A DNA stretch of 64,000 nt from Thuidium tamariscinum (Eukaryota > Streptophyta > Bryopsida > Hypnales > Thuidiaceae), in assembly GCA_947034885.2 (NCBI GenBank), contig OZ019759.1, positions 13,642,501 through 13,706,500 of the forward strand, written 5' to 3'. Both the position numbers and the translations under genes were made by a program. Each line of letters opens with the position of its first letter. The first letter of the stretch is position 1. Positions 37,076 through 49,853 of the stretch are shown here, in pieces. The notes beneath the pieces are model-generated. The model was not told where the DNA came from, ran no database searches, and saw nothing but the letters and a program-made list of their open reading frames with translations.

Positions 37076-38270
37076 TGTTTTTGTGAATTAAATCTTGGGC
37101 TATGGTAATTGTATTTGTATAGGTATTTTACTAGTTTACTTTGGCCACAGTTTTTGTCAAAATCATATCTTGATAAACTTTAAGTCTAAATCATCCTTCA
37201 TTTATTTGATTTTGGTTCAAACCTATATATCATGTAGAGTATAAATTTAAGTCCGAGAATGGCATGTTTCTTAAATTTTATTTTCTCCAGTAGACCACTC
37301 ATAAGTTAAAACTTGTATTTTTATTGTAAGTTGTGAAGCTTTCTTGTTTTTAGTTTTTGGCATCTTCAATTCTAGGATCTTGCATCCTTGGTATAGACTA
37401 TAGATTGTATAAAAATGTATACATAAAAAAAAAATTTCTACTAATCTCCTAAATGATTCATAACCAATTAAAACTACTGAACATTTCTTAGACAATGAAA
37501 TTTGGCTTCCTATATTCTTTCTTTTGAAGACAATTTGAAATGCAGTAGGATCAAACTTTATAAAATTTTCTTTAGCATCTTTTAGACAAGTGAAGTAGTG
37601 AAATAAGTGAATTTAGGAATGACATTCATTGCAAGTATAGTAAAGTACATGTATGGAAGTGAATTCAATACTTTCACATAATCAACTCTTCTATCTTGAA
37701 TAAAAACTTTTAGAAATCACAAGAGCAAGTGAAAAATTTAGATTAAAAGTAAAATCTCAAATTCACATTAAATTGCATTAAAATACTTTTAGCATTCGAA
37801 GACTTTTGAATACATCTTTCAATATAATTTTAAAAAATGCAATTGCTATTATCCAGTTTGTACTTTGTACTTGTTTCTTCAACTTAATCTTCATACCTAA
37901 TTACCTATCAATGCACTTTAGAACAAAAGTATAATAAGAAATGAAAACTTCAATCTTCAAGGCATAATTAATTGGTTCAATTTTGTACAAGCCTACAACT
38001 CTACAAGTAATGCATTGCCAAACAATAATAAATGCTCTAAACCCCGTAGAACATTGAAAACAAAAGTAAACAAATACGTAAGTAAGTGAAGTCTACAAGT
38101 GAAGTACCTTATGAGTATGATTTAAAAAAATAAATTGAATCAACAATGTAAATTTTATACCACACTTTACCAAGATATGATTCCATGACAAAATCCATAG
38201 CCAAAGTAAACTAGTAAAATACATATACAAATACAATTACCATAGCCCAAGATTTAATTCACAAAAAAAG
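37076..38270. repeat. Inverted repeat with arms of about 110 bp
   Basis: 37076-37190 is matched on the opposite strand by about 38156-38270. Shared blocks are 'gaattaaatcttgggctatg' and 'actagtttactttggc'. The 0.97 kb between the arms is AT-rich without coding sequence. It could be a non-autonomous foldback element. Confidence 0.7.
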
Positions 38271-39553
38271 TCATAGGTAATCTTAATTGAAATGAACTAA
38301 AGGGAATATTATACTATGAGGTCACTTTAAGAGGAAATATTTATGAAGAAGGGATAGATGAAGGGGCTAAAAAATTTTAAATGTCGCAGCACAGGAGGAT
38401 TGGACTTGCTACCCACCCTTCCATTCTGGTTTAGACTTAAAGTAAATTTGTAAATAAGAGAGGACAATAGAGTTTAGAATATGATAAGGTAGGATTAGGT
38501 AAGTGTGCTTGGGGTTGTTGTAGTAATCTTTGTTCTGATTTCCGGTTATTAGTAATCTAGCAACCAAATCTCTGTGGAAACGATAAACGAGTCATTTTTG
38601 GGCCATTTTCGGTTTTAGAGAAGAAACTTGACTTTCCTGTGCTGCGACATCTAGACAGAATGGAAGCTTACAACCTACCCTCTAAATTTTAGAGTGTCAA
38701 GAGTGCCACTTTAGAAAGAAAGAAACAAAACAACATACCAATCCTATTAACTAGGCCTCCCTCACAACTAAACCAGATAGATATCCAGTCTAACAAGTCA
38801 CGCAAGGAAACTTTAGTCAAAAATCTAACTTACACTACAACAAGGGCCTACTGGATTAGTCTAAACTCTGGGTAAAATCTAGAACGGGCGGATTAGGAAG
38901 TTGTCACCTTCCCATCACGTTTCCAGTTAACCAAAGAACCTATCAACCGCTTAAACTGGAGTTGTCCAGAACATCAATGGCTATGACTCGAAGTGATTGG
39001 AACTATCTTTAGGTACCGGGAACACGAACTGATCGCACAAAGGGATTAGGAATCTACCATCACACTCAGACTTCACTTACATTCCTAAGAATCTGAATAA
39101 ACCCAATATCCGGGCACACTTTCTCCCTACCTATTCCTACAACTCTACTGAACATACAACAACATAACATGCCATCTCAGTACACGCAGCCACAAAGAAG
39201 TGAATTAGAAAAGCTGACTCGAATTGCACAATGCTAGGAAAATAAGGTATGAGAATGTACACTAACAAACTGAAAACCAACACCTAAATAGCTTACAACC
39301 CAAGGGAAACTACAGCCCAAGGGAAATTAAAACTAACCACAAGGAAATGACATGTGTCATTCGCCTTATCCTATCCTGAGTTGACTTTCACTGAAGTCCA
39401 GAACTGCCCATAAAAAGTGGATCTCAGATCCAAAAAATCCGGATCCAATGGAATCCAAAATTACCTACTCACCTACAAGAAACTCGGAAAATACTTTCCA
39501 CCCAAAACTTAGGTTCTTAGCCGTTGCCCTAACTTTCCTACCTAACCCTAAAG

Positions 39554-41629
39554 CTATTTTCTTGGCCACTTCCTTGGAGTCTCTCCCAATTTGGCGGCGC
39601 CCTTTCTTACTGGTTGTTTACGGGCAGAACCGGAAGTCTTTGCACCTTTGCGCTTCTTCGCCTTGGAGGATCGTGCCTTCAGTTGGGCTTTTACCTTTCT
39701 GGTCATGGCCAACTTAGCATCCGGATCGGAATCCGATTCTAAGTCTTTATCTCCTGATCCAGAGTTGGACTCCTCAACCTCCTCCTTCGACTCTTCTTCT
39801 TTGTCTATGTCGACCGAAATTGGCTTCTTCTTCTTTTGGGAGTCTGTCATCTTACTCTTGATCTGGACTAGGGTGGGGGCACTAGAAGAAAACTGCGTTA
39901 GTAATCAACAAAACGCGTGGGCTGAAATGCGTTGAATTCCACGTTTCTAACACAAAAAACTGCGTTGGAATGCGTTGGAACGCAGTTTTTTGCACTAGAA
40001 ACGTGGAACTCAACGCATTTCAGCCCATGCGTTTTGCTGATTACTAACGCAGTTTTCTTCTAGTGGGGAAACTGTTGGAGTTTTTCTTTGTGGAGTTCCT
40101 ACACTCCCTTCACATGCTTGTGGCTGACTCCGAATCAATGATCCTAGTGTAGACTCATGCTCAGTTCCGGATTCAAGTACAATGCTTGCCTTGGTAGGTG
40201 TGGTGATTACCACATCTTCCGAAGGTTTTCCGGTTTTCTCTTTTACCATTGGTGTTGACTGTTTCACCTTTGGTAGTGCTGGCTTAGAGGAAGTAGCTTC
40301 TTTTGCTTTCTTTGGTTACGATTTAGGTTCCAGTTGAAAGGGTGGACTAACCTCTCCTATGACTTCCCTCATCTGAACCAATAACTCTTCCATCTTCAAG
40401 TTGAAGGAAACTAGGACGTTAATGACTTTATCTCCTAGCTTTCCTATCCCTTTCAAGACCTTCTCATTAAAGAGTTTGGACTTGTTCAAAACCTTTGCCG
40501 GAGTGTTGATGAATTCCTTAATCCAATCAAGGATTTCTAGTGACTGAGTTGAGATTTTCCGGTTACGCTCACTCTCTTGCTTTTGCTCACTCAGCTCCTT
40601 TTTAAGGGAGAGCAACTCATCTGTCAACTCGTGATATCTAGCCTTTCCGGCCTTCCCGTCAGCGTCTTGTATCAAGTTCCAGATTTACTCTACACACTTA
40701 GTCCCAGGAACATCTCCCAACAGCTTACACACATTTTTCAAGGTATTTCTCTCTCTCTCATACTCCTCTCGGACTTTAGTGAGTTCCCCTATTATTGACC
40801 CTAAAGGGTCGTTGTTCCAGACTGAGTCCTTCTCTTTTTCCTTCTCTATCTTGACCTTTGTCTTTCCTCTCTTTTCCAGTTCCGATTTCCCTGATGAACC
40901 AGAAATCTTAGTCTTTCCCTCAACTTCTTCCATCTCATCATTTGAGTTTGACTTCATCCCATAGGCTAACTTAACCTCTTGAACCATATACTCTTGCCTC
41001 TCTTGTGCCCTCATACAATCTTGGGAATGATACAAGTGGAAGAAGAAAGGAGAAATGTTGGAAGGCTTAGTGTTACCCACTCCTTTGCACAACTTAGTGA
41101 CATAATCTCTCAAGACTAACCCCCAGTCTACTTTCCGGTCTTCGAACAGTGCTCTAAATATTGTGTTCCCTAATGTAATGGTCATCTAGGTACCCCTATC
41201 CAGACTAAAAATTAAAACCAGAAACTCCAACACTCTTCTCTCCCATGCATCCTTGCACTCATTCATGGTATAACCATCCTTTGCATGAGGTGCGTTCCGG
41301 AACTTACCCACCACAAACTTATCCGTCCGGGATGCAAGTCCTTCCCCTTCTCTGGAAAAGCCGTAAACCTCCCTCTAGACACCAGCAGTCTATTTGTCCG
41401 AAAACACCCTTAGAGTCTTCCTCCACTCGTTCGGCTATTGGTGCAGTACCTCCTGCACCATCACCTCGTCCTTGAAGTTCCAGGGTCTCTCGATCAATCC
41501 GGCGTAGCCCATTTGGCTAAGATCCTCCACTAGATCTCCCCTCTCTTCTGCATCTTTTGGAATGACCGGAACAATGTTTCTAAGAGACACCTTGGTGGGG
41601 ATCTCCTCCTCAGCCTCACTTCCAGACAT
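39554..41629 (-). pseudogene. Element protein, copy 1, decayed
   Basis: Homologous throughout to the ORFs at 44245-46136 and 57839-59518. ATG at 41629. Stops replace residues present in copy 2: Q to TAG (41437-41435), W to TAG twice (about 41395-41370), R to TAG (about 41190), and Q to TAA (about 40685). The C-terminal third, with TPQRKTPTVSP and DSQKKKKP, is split by the MITE at 39880-40065. Confidence 0.75.
39880..40065. mobile_element. CACTA-type MITE
   Basis: 186 bp with long inverted repeats: CACTAGAAGAAAACTGCG at the left and its complement ending CTAGTG at the right. A 3-bp target duplication, ggg, lies at 39877-39879 and 40066-40068. The repeats run inward for more than 60 bp and share CACTAGAAGAAAA with the CACTA end at 47833, so that family probably mobilised it. 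Inserted in coding sequence of element copy 1. Confidence 0.92.
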
Positions 41630-42287
41630 AGCTGCACTCTATAGCACTTGTTTTCTCTCTCTCTCGAAATTCTCACCAATATCCCTCGTACTGCTTACTA
41701 GCTCCCCCGGGAACTAAAACTTTTGCAAAAACCAGAAAGTTGGAAACCTCCTTGAGCAACACAAACGCACATTCGGAATCTCACAAGCTCAAAACTCTCC
41801 AAGAAAACTCAATAATGGAATCTGAAACCTTGAGTGTCCAACCTAAAACCCCCCACTCAGATTTCTTCCCATTCCGACTGTTGGGTCATGATGTTCTTGT
41901 TGATCTAGTCATTAGATCCTACCGTTCCCAATAATCTAACCGTTGGGTCCTACCGTTTCTAGATTCCCGGTACAAAATCTACTAGCTCCCGATGTGCCCT
42001 AGCCTGTTTCCGATAGTCTAATTATAATTTCCGTTAGGATTGACCTTTGGTTCTAATCTGAATTCAAACTTTCCTAATCCAGATAGGTATTCCAGTTCTG
42101 GTTCCGCTAAAAAGATAATTCCTCTTTTAGCTAATTTATCTCCTTACTATTTCCCGATCTTTCGGTTTTCATTACTATACTATAACTTTGGATATAGACT
42201 AGAAAATCAAAAATATATATGACAAATCAAAAAAATAAAACCTATTTTATACTTTCTAGACTAAAAATGACTTTTTGGGTTGTGACA

Positions 42288-43005
42288 CTAAATGCCACGG
42301 CCCTAGGGCAAACCTGATCACGCTCAAAGCAAATACAAATCCCAACACCCAACCCCCCCCCCTAAACCCCAAGAGGTTGTCTGATCAAGGGTGGGGCTCG
42401 GGCCACATCGATTCACGAATACCACATTCACAAACTCAAAATTTAGATGATGAGGCCCCCTGGTTTCTTGGGCATACTCAATGCAAGTACAAATCCCAAC
42501 ACCCGACCCCCCGAGATGTGGTCTCGGCCCCAAGAGGAATGTCGCGGGGGGAAGAGGGGAAGGGCCACATCGATTCATATAGTCAACATGTCACACATTC
42601 TGTCTAGACGCCGCGGCCTTAGGGCAGACCTGATCACGCTCAAAGAAAATACAAATCTCAACACTCGACCCCCCTACATGTGGTCTCGGCCCGAAGAAGC
42701 TATCTGATGGGGGGGCGGGGCTCGGGCCACATCAATTCACGAACACAACATTGACAAACTCAAAATTTAAATGACAAGGCCCATTAGCTTTTTAGACACG
42801 CTCAATACAAGTACAAATCCCAACACCCGACCTCCCAAGATGTGGTCTTGGCCCTCAAAGGACATCCAGGGGGGCAGAGGCTCGAGCCACATCGATTCAC
42901 AAACTCTACATTCACACATTCTATCTAGACACCACGGCCCTAGGGTAGACCCAATTAAGATCAAAGCAAATACAAATTCCAATACCCCAAAACCCCCAAT
43001 GTGGT
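42288..43005 (+). repeat. 160-bp satellite, left part
   Basis: About 4.5 monomers. The 'tgtggtctcgg' landmark recurs near 42517, 42677, 42841 and 42999. Landmarks within a monomer are 'cgggccacatcgattca', 'acacccgacccccc' and 'gccctagggca'. It continues at 46807 after element copy 2. Confidence 0.85.
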
Positions 43006-46000
43006 TGTCGTAGCACAGGAAAGTCAAGTTGCTTCTCTAAGACCGGAAATGGCCCTAAAGTGACTCGTTTATCGTTCCCACAGAGATTTGGTTCCCAGAT
43101 GACTAATATCCGGAAATCAGAACAAGGAGCACCACAAAACCCCAAGCACACTTATCTAATCTTACCTTATCATATTCTAAAACTCTACAGACCTCCCCTA
43201 TTTACAAACTTACAGAATCCAAACCGGATTGGAGAGTAGGTAGCAAGTCTAGTACTCCTACATCCTAAGGTACTTTCCGGTTTTTCCTAGTAACCAGTGT
43301 CCGGAATCGAGTTTAACCTCTGAACAAAGAGGGATCTGCGTATTGTGATTAAGGAAGGAAGCTTACAACCTACCCTCTGCATTTTAGAGTGTCAAGAGTG
43401 CCACTTAAATAAAGAAACAACAAAACAGCATCAATCCTATTTAACCTAGTTTCCCTCACAACTAAACCGGATAGCTATCTGGCCTAGCAGGTCACGCAAG
43501 GAACTTTAGTCAAAATCTAACTTAAACTACAATGACGGCCTACTGGGTTAGTCTAAACTCTGGATAGAATCCGGGACGGGCGGATTGAGAAGTTGTCACC
43601 TTCCCTACACATTTCCGGTTACCAAAGAACTTGTCTACCGCTTGAACTGGAGTTGTCCGGAATCATCAATGGTTATGGCTCCAAGTGATTGGGACTATCT
43701 TTAGAGGCCGGAAAACCAGAACCGATCGCACTGAGGGATTAGGAATCCACCATCACACACAGATTGCACTTACTCTCCCAAGAATCCGGATAAACCCAAT
43801 ATCCGGGCACACTCTCTCCCTACCTATTCCTGCAACTCTATAGAACATACACCAACAGGTTCACCCACTAGAATACACGCCGCCACCTCAATGTGAACTA
43901 GAAAAGTTGATTTGAATTGCACAATGCTAGGAAAAGAAGGTATGAAAATGCACACTAACAAACTGAAAACTAACACCTAAATACTTTACAACCCAAGGGA
44001 AACTACAGCCCAAGGGAAATCAAAGCCAACCACAAGGGAATGACACGTGCCATTTACCTTATCCAACTTTGAGTTGTCTTCCACTAGAGTCCAGAACTGT
44101 CCGTAAAAAGTGGATCTCAGATCCAGAAAATCCGGATCCAGTGGAGTCAAAATTACCTACTTACCTAAAAGCAACTTAAAAAGTGCTTTCTACCCAAAAC
44201 TTAGGTTTTCAGCCACCTACCTACTGCTGGACCTAACCCTAAACCTATTTCCTTGGCGGCTTCCCTGGAGTCTCTTCCATCTTGGCGGCGCCCTTCCTTG
44301 GTGGTTGTTTCTGGGCAAAACCGGAAGTGTTTTTGCGCTTCCTCGCCTGAGAGGATTTGGCCTTCAATTGGGCCTTGACCTTCCTTGTTATGGCGAACTT
44401 GGCATTTGGATCAGAATCAAATTCTAACTCCTCACTTCTAGATCCAAAGGTGGACTCTTCATCCTCCTCCTCTGATTCTTCTTCTTCCTCTTCCTTGACC
44501 GGAATCGGCTTCTTCTTCTTCTTCTGAGAGTCTATCACCTTGCTCTTAACTTGGGTGGAAATGGGTGAAACTGCTGGATCCTTGCTTTGTGGAGTTCCCA
44601 CACTTCCTTCCCGATGCTGTGATTGACTTCTAGTTAATGAGCCTGGTGTAGACTCATTCTCAGTTCCTAATTTAAGGACAACCTTTGCCTTGGGAGGTGT
44701 GATCATAACCACATCCTCTGAAGGATTTCCGGTTTTTCCTTTCACTAAAGGAGTTGTCTGCTTGCCCTTTGGCAGTGGTGGCTTAGAGGGAGTAGCCCCT
44801 GTTGCTTTCCCCGGTTCCGGTTTAGAATCCGGTTGGAGGGGTGGACTAACTTCTCCCATAACTTCCCTCATCTGCACCAACAACTTCTCCATCTTCATGT
44901 TGAAAGAAACTAGGACGTTGATAACCTTATCCCCTAGCTTCCCTACATTTTCTAAGACCTTCTCATCAAAGAGTTTGGCCTTATTTAAGACTTCTACCGG
45001 AACGCTGATAAACTCTCTAATCCGGTCAAGAGTCTCTACTGACTGAGGCACTGAGCTGAGATCTTCCGGTTACGCTCACTTTCCTGCTTCTGCTCACTCA
45101 GCTTTGTCTTAAGGGAGAGCAGTTCATCCATCAACTCCTGATACTTAACCTTTCCGGCCTTCTCCTTAGCGTCTTGTATCAGATTCCGGATCTGCTCTAC
45201 ACACTCAGTCCCGGGAACATCTCCCAACAATTTACATACCTTTTTCAAGGTTCCTCTCTCTCGCTCATATTCCTCATGGACTTTCGTGAGTTCCCCAATG
45301 ATTGACCCTAAAGGGTCATTTTTCCAGACAAGGTCCTTCTCTTTCCCTTTTTCTACTTAAACCTCTGTCCTCTTTCGCTTTTCTGGTTCTGTTTTCCCTT
45401 TCGAACCGGAAAGCTCAAACTTTCTCTCAACTTCCTCCATCTCATCATCTGAATCAAACTTCATCCCATGGGCTAGTTTTACTTCCTTAATCGTATACTC
45501 TTGCCTCTTTGATGCCCTCATGCAGTCTTGAGAATGATAGAGATGGTAGAGGAAAGGAGAGATACTGGAGGGTTTAGTTTTGCCTACTACCTTGCACAAC
45601 TTCCCGACGTACTCTCTGAAGACTATCCCCAAGTCTACTTTCCGGTCACCGCTCAGCGCTCCAAAAATCGTATTCCCCAGGGTGAGAGTCATCCGGGTTC
45701 CCCTATCTGGACTAAGAATTGGAACCAAGAACTCCAACACCCTTCTCTCTCTTGCATTTTTGTAGTCACTCACGGTGTACCCATCCTTAGAGTGAGGTGC
45801 TGCCCGGAACTTACCCACCACGAACTTGTCAATCCGTGAGGTAGAGCCCTCACCATCCTTGGCAAAACCGTAAACTTCCCGCCAGACTCCAGCCGTCCAC
45901 TTGTCCGGAAGCACCCTCAAGGTCTTCCTCCACTCGTTCGACTGTGGGTGCAGAACCTCCCGCACCATGACATCGTCCTTGAAGTTCCAGGGCCGCTCGA

Positions 46001-46806
46001 TCAATCCAGCGCAACCCATCTGACTGAGGTCCTCCAATAGGTCTCCTCTCTCCTCTACGTCTTCCGGAATAACCGGGACAATGTTCCTCAGCGACACCTT
46101 GGTGGCGGTCTCCTCCTCAGCCTCACTTCCAAACATGGCTGCAATCTGAAACACTCGATCACACTCTCCAGAAAACCCACACCACAATCTCTCACACAGC
46201 CCGACTAACTCGCCCGATAATTGAAACACTAACGAAAACCGGAACACCGGTAATCTCCTCCAGCAGCACCAACGCGCACATACAACCTCCCAAGCTCAGA
46301 GCTCACCAAGAAAACACAAGAATGAGGTTTGAAACCCTAAGTGACCAACCTTAAAGCCTCCACTCGGATTTCTCTCTCGTTCTCGACCGTTGGGTAACGG
46401 AGTTCCCGTTTGATCTGACCGTTGAATCTTGCCGTTCCTGATTTCCCGTGAATCTGACCGTTGAATGGCACTTTTCCTAAATTTCCGATACAAACCCTAC
46501 TGGCTCCCTGTGGACCTTAGCATGTTTTCGATAGACTAGTTATAGTTTTTGATATCCCTGGCGTCAAGCTCTGACCTAGTTTCAGACTTTCCTAATCCAG
46601 ATGGGTATTCCGGTTCCGGTTCTGGTAAAAAGACAATCCCTCTCTTAACACTATTATCTTCTTACTGTTTCCCACTATTCCGGTTTTCCTTGTTACACTA
46701 TAACTCTGGATATAGACTAGGAAAATCCAAAATAAATATGAAAAATCGAAAAAATAAAAGCTATTTTATACTATCTAGACTAATGATGGATTTTAGGGTT
46801 GTGACA
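43006..46806 (-). mobile_element. TGT...ACA element, copy 2, with intact ends
   Basis: 3801 bp from TGTCGTAGCAC to GGGTTGTGACA, bordered by the 5-bp target duplication GTGGT at 43001-43005 and 46807-46811. It sits inside a satellite monomer. The two ends are imperfect inverted repeats (TGTCGTAGCAC against TGTCACAACCC). No LTR: the first and last 300 bp are unrelated. One large minus-strand ORF and no reverse transcriptase, integrase or known transposase motif. Confidence 0.85.
44245..46136 (-). pseudogene. Element protein, copy 2, nearly intact
   Basis: About 630 codons from ATG at 46136. The N-terminal 250 residues carry the family's conserved block, including VIERPW-like RPWNFKDDVM, HSKDGYTVSD, LTLGNTIFGALSGDRKVD and SISPFLYHLYHS. 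This resembles the conserved domain annotated as 'putative plant transposon protein', from memory and not confirmed. Then come an acidic stretch, coiled-coil-like sequence with leucine spacing, and a Lys/Glu-rich C terminus. Lesions are TAA at 45359-45357 and a frameshift near 45050. Function unknown. Confidence 0.7.
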
Positions 46807-47695
46807 GTGGTCTCGGCCCTGAGAGGCTGTCTGATGGAAGTGGGGCTCGGGCCTCATTGATTCATGAATACAACATTCACAAACTCAAAATTTAGATGAT
46901 GAGGCCCTCTGGCTTCTCGGTCACACTCATTGTAAGTACAAATCCCAATATCCGCCCCCCCGAGATGTAGTCTCGGCCCCGAGAGGGACGTCGAGGGGGG
47001 AAGGGGCTCGGGCCACATCGATTCATGAAGTCAACATGTCACATATTCTGTCTAGATGCCGTGGCCCTAGGGCAGACCTGATCATACTTAAAGCAAATAC
47101 AAATCCCAACACCCAACCCCCTTACATGTGGTATGGGCCTCGAGAGGCTATTTAATGGGGGGTGGGGCTCGGGCCACATCGATTCATGAACACAACATTG
47201 ACAAACTCAAAATTTAAATGACGAGGCCCCTTAGCTTCTCGGTCACGCTCAATGCAAGTACAAATCCCAACACCCGACCCCCCGAAATGTGGTCTCGGCC
47301 CCGAGAGGGACGTCGAGGGGGGCAAGGGCTCGGGCCACATGGATTCATGATCACAAATGGCACACATTTTGTCTAGATGCCGCAGCCCTAGGGCAAACCT
47401 GATCATGCTCAAAGAAAATACGAACCCTAACACCCGACCCCCCGAAATGTGGTCTCGGCCCCGAGAGGGATGTCGAGGGGGGCAAGGGCTCGGGCCACAT
47501 CGATTCACAATCACAAATGGCACACATTTTATCTAGACACCATGGCCCTAGGGCAAACCTGATCATGCTCAAAGAAAATACGAACCCCAACACCCGCCCC
47601 CCCTACATGTGGTCTCGGCCCCATGAGCCTGTCTGATGGGGTGTGGTTCTCGCGCCATATCGATTCACGAACTCAACATTCACATACTCAAGTTG
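46807..47695 (+). repeat. 160-bp satellite, right part
   Basis: About 5.5 monomers; landmarks near 46807, 46965, 47128, 47289, 47449 and 47610 give a period of 160-161 bp. Before element copy 2 entered, it was continuous with 42288-43005. Confidence 0.85.
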
Positions 47696-48084
47696 GAACG
47701 GCGGGGACTGAGGCTCATAAGCCTGCCTACCCTAAAATCCAAAATGGATAAGCAAACCTAATGCCATCATTAATCTTGCTTTTGTAATTCAATACAGTTT
47801 TGAGGGAAAAATTCAGTTTGTGATGCACCTGTCACTAGAAGAAAAACCTGTTCACTACAATCAACTCAAGTACAACTATGTGTCCTATACGACTACTTTG
47901 CAACTGTAGCCCTCTATATTTGCACCAAAGTTAACTTATATGCTTTTGTTGACGCAAGGTAGTTGTAAAATGAGGAGTACGGTCACATAAGTGTAACAAA
48001 GGAATTACTGTGAGGTATTCTACATCGAATTTTCATCACAGTTGTCGATGTGGACAATGCTAGTATCCAACTAAGAAACAACTA

Positions 48085-48235
48085 GAATGCAACTAAAGAA
48101 CAATTGTCATGCAACTAGAGAACAACTATCATGCAACTAGAAAATGTCTGAAATGCAACTTCAGAATGATTGGCATGCAACTAGATAACAACTACAATGC
48201 AACTAGGAAATGACTATAGAGTAATTAATTAGAAA
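48085..48235 (+). repeat. CACTA subterminal repeats
   Basis: ATGCAACTAG-type motifs repeat about every 20-24 bp close to the 47833 end. In CACTA elements such arrays bind the element's own DNA-binding protein. Confidence 0.7.
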
Positions 48236-48659
48236 CAATTAGATTGTATAAAAATCATTGATAATATTGACTAGAATTTGACTAGAATTCCACTATAGAA
48301 GAACTAGAATTTTTCCACACAACAAATACAATGTGGGTTCTTTGTTGAAATTTGTTATACAATTCTAAATTTGTGACTATAAATTCACTATATGTAGGAT
48401 GCAATCAAACATTTCTATACACCACGTCAATTTGAAGTTAGAGAAGCTAATTGTACATTTCTAAAGACTGAATAAGCATGCCTTACAATATTAATCACCT
48501 ATAGTCTATAAAAAAAACACTTCATTTCTAATCATCTTTTTTTTCTAAAACAAACAAACAGTTGCATACTCTTGTATATTAAATCCGTTTAAAATAAAGA
48601 ACACTATGAACATAGTGTCAAAGTTGAGAACAACAAACTAATGTTTTCCAAAAATGTTT

Positions 48660-49340
48660 TCAATATCTTGCACATGCTAAGAGAATATCTTGTACAAATA
48701 ACTCTATAGCTCCAACCATAGAAGGAACAGTAGGAAGAAGAAGCACATCCTCTGGAGCAACCAGACCAGAAGCTTGTGTAGTGGTGCTTACAAACACATC
48801 TGAAGTGTCTACAAATTCTCGTCGAGCACAATCTTCTTTATGCAATACCACTTTCCAACCTTCTTTCCTTACATCATCAGTAAAGAATACTTGAGTTGCT
48901 TGACTTGAAAATATAAAAGGATCAAGCATCCTATGCATTTTGTAATGGAAGTTCACTATATGGAAACCAGCGTCATCCTTAATGTATGTTGGATTTCCTC
49001 GATTGTCTGTTTTCTTCACCCATTCACACCGCATTAGTATCACAGGGTTGGTGAGACATCCGTAATCTAGTTTCAAAATATCTTTCAATACTCCAACATA
49101 GTGCATTGACACGTCTTCAAGATCAGGAGATGGAATTTGAAATACAGATGAAACACCACAATCATGTATTAGCAATTGGTTGGAGGTATTATCATCTATT
49201 CTAAAATGGTTCCCAAAAGCTTTCATATGGGAATATTGATGTGCCTTCTGCGATGGTTCTTAAGATAATAACATTCTATCTCTATCTTCTAAAGTATAAG
49301 CATCACCATTATTATTGTGAACAACCATTTTTATCCATAC
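48660..49340 (-). pseudogene. DUF4216-like part of CACTA transposase
   Basis: An open stretch from 49226 to 48660 has GVLKDILKLDYG, VILMRCEWV, GFHIVNFHYKMH, PFIFSSQATQVFFTDD and WKVVLHKEDC, the order seen in DUF4216. Upstream sequence to about 49340 stays in frame (CEIDPSTSPLDVWIKM) apart from a TAA near 49262-49260. DUF4216 is found after the Tnp2 domain in plant CACTA transposases. Confidence 0.8.
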
Positions 49341-49494
49341 ATCAAGTGGTGATGTGCTTGGATCTATTTCACACTCTTCTTTCCACTTTTTGCACATGCA
49401 TGACAAAAATTACATACAACGAAGAATGTTAAGATTTTTAAGTAGCAAATACTACAATTGCTCAACTCTATCTAATTACCTCAGACAATAATTT

Positions 49495-49740
49495 TGTAGT
49501 GACAATAGTTGCATATTAGTTGCATATTACTAGCATACTAGTTGCATGCTAGTTGAATATTAGTTGCATACTAGTTGCATGCTAGTTACGGTTGTATACT
49601 AGTTGCATGTTAGTTGTATGCCACTTGCAAACTAGTTATGGTTGTATACTAGTTGCATGTTAGTTGTATGCCAATTGGAAACTAGTTGCATACTAGTTCC
49701 ATGGTAGTAACTAGTTTGCTTGCTCGTAACTAGTTTGCTA
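49495..49740 (+). repeat. GTTGCATACTA minisatellite inside the CACTA element
   Basis: About 20 units of a 10-13 bp motif such as CTAGTTGCAT, the reverse complement of the motif at 48085-48235. It lies between the DUF4216- and DUF4218-like segments. Confidence 0.8.
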
Positions 49741-49853
49741 TTCAAACTAAAGTTGTTTCACTTGCAACAAGTCCTTGTTTTTTTAATGGATTTTGTAAAA
49801 TGAAGTGGCTAGTACAACTTACTTGGCAAGTGGCTCCAAAATAGAAACATTGT

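Larger units (their letters stand above)
38382..42287 (-). mobile_element. TGT...ACA element, copy 1 (rearranged end, MITE inside)
   Basis: The right end, GGGTTGTGACA at 42287, adjoins CTAAATGCC in a 160-bp satellite. The left 282 bp are flipped: 38382-38649 read on the minus strand matches the left end of copy 2 (43006 onward), and 38650-38663 on the minus strand is satellite sequence ending CTGTCTAGA. Undoing the flip gives a CTAGA/CTAAA pair, a slightly mutated 5-bp target duplication. The ORF inside is decayed and carries a MITE. Confidence 0.75.

Noticed and set aside
42275-43027. ORFs of 75-110 codons in the satellite
   Set aside because: They repeat with the 160-bp monomer and occur on both strands.
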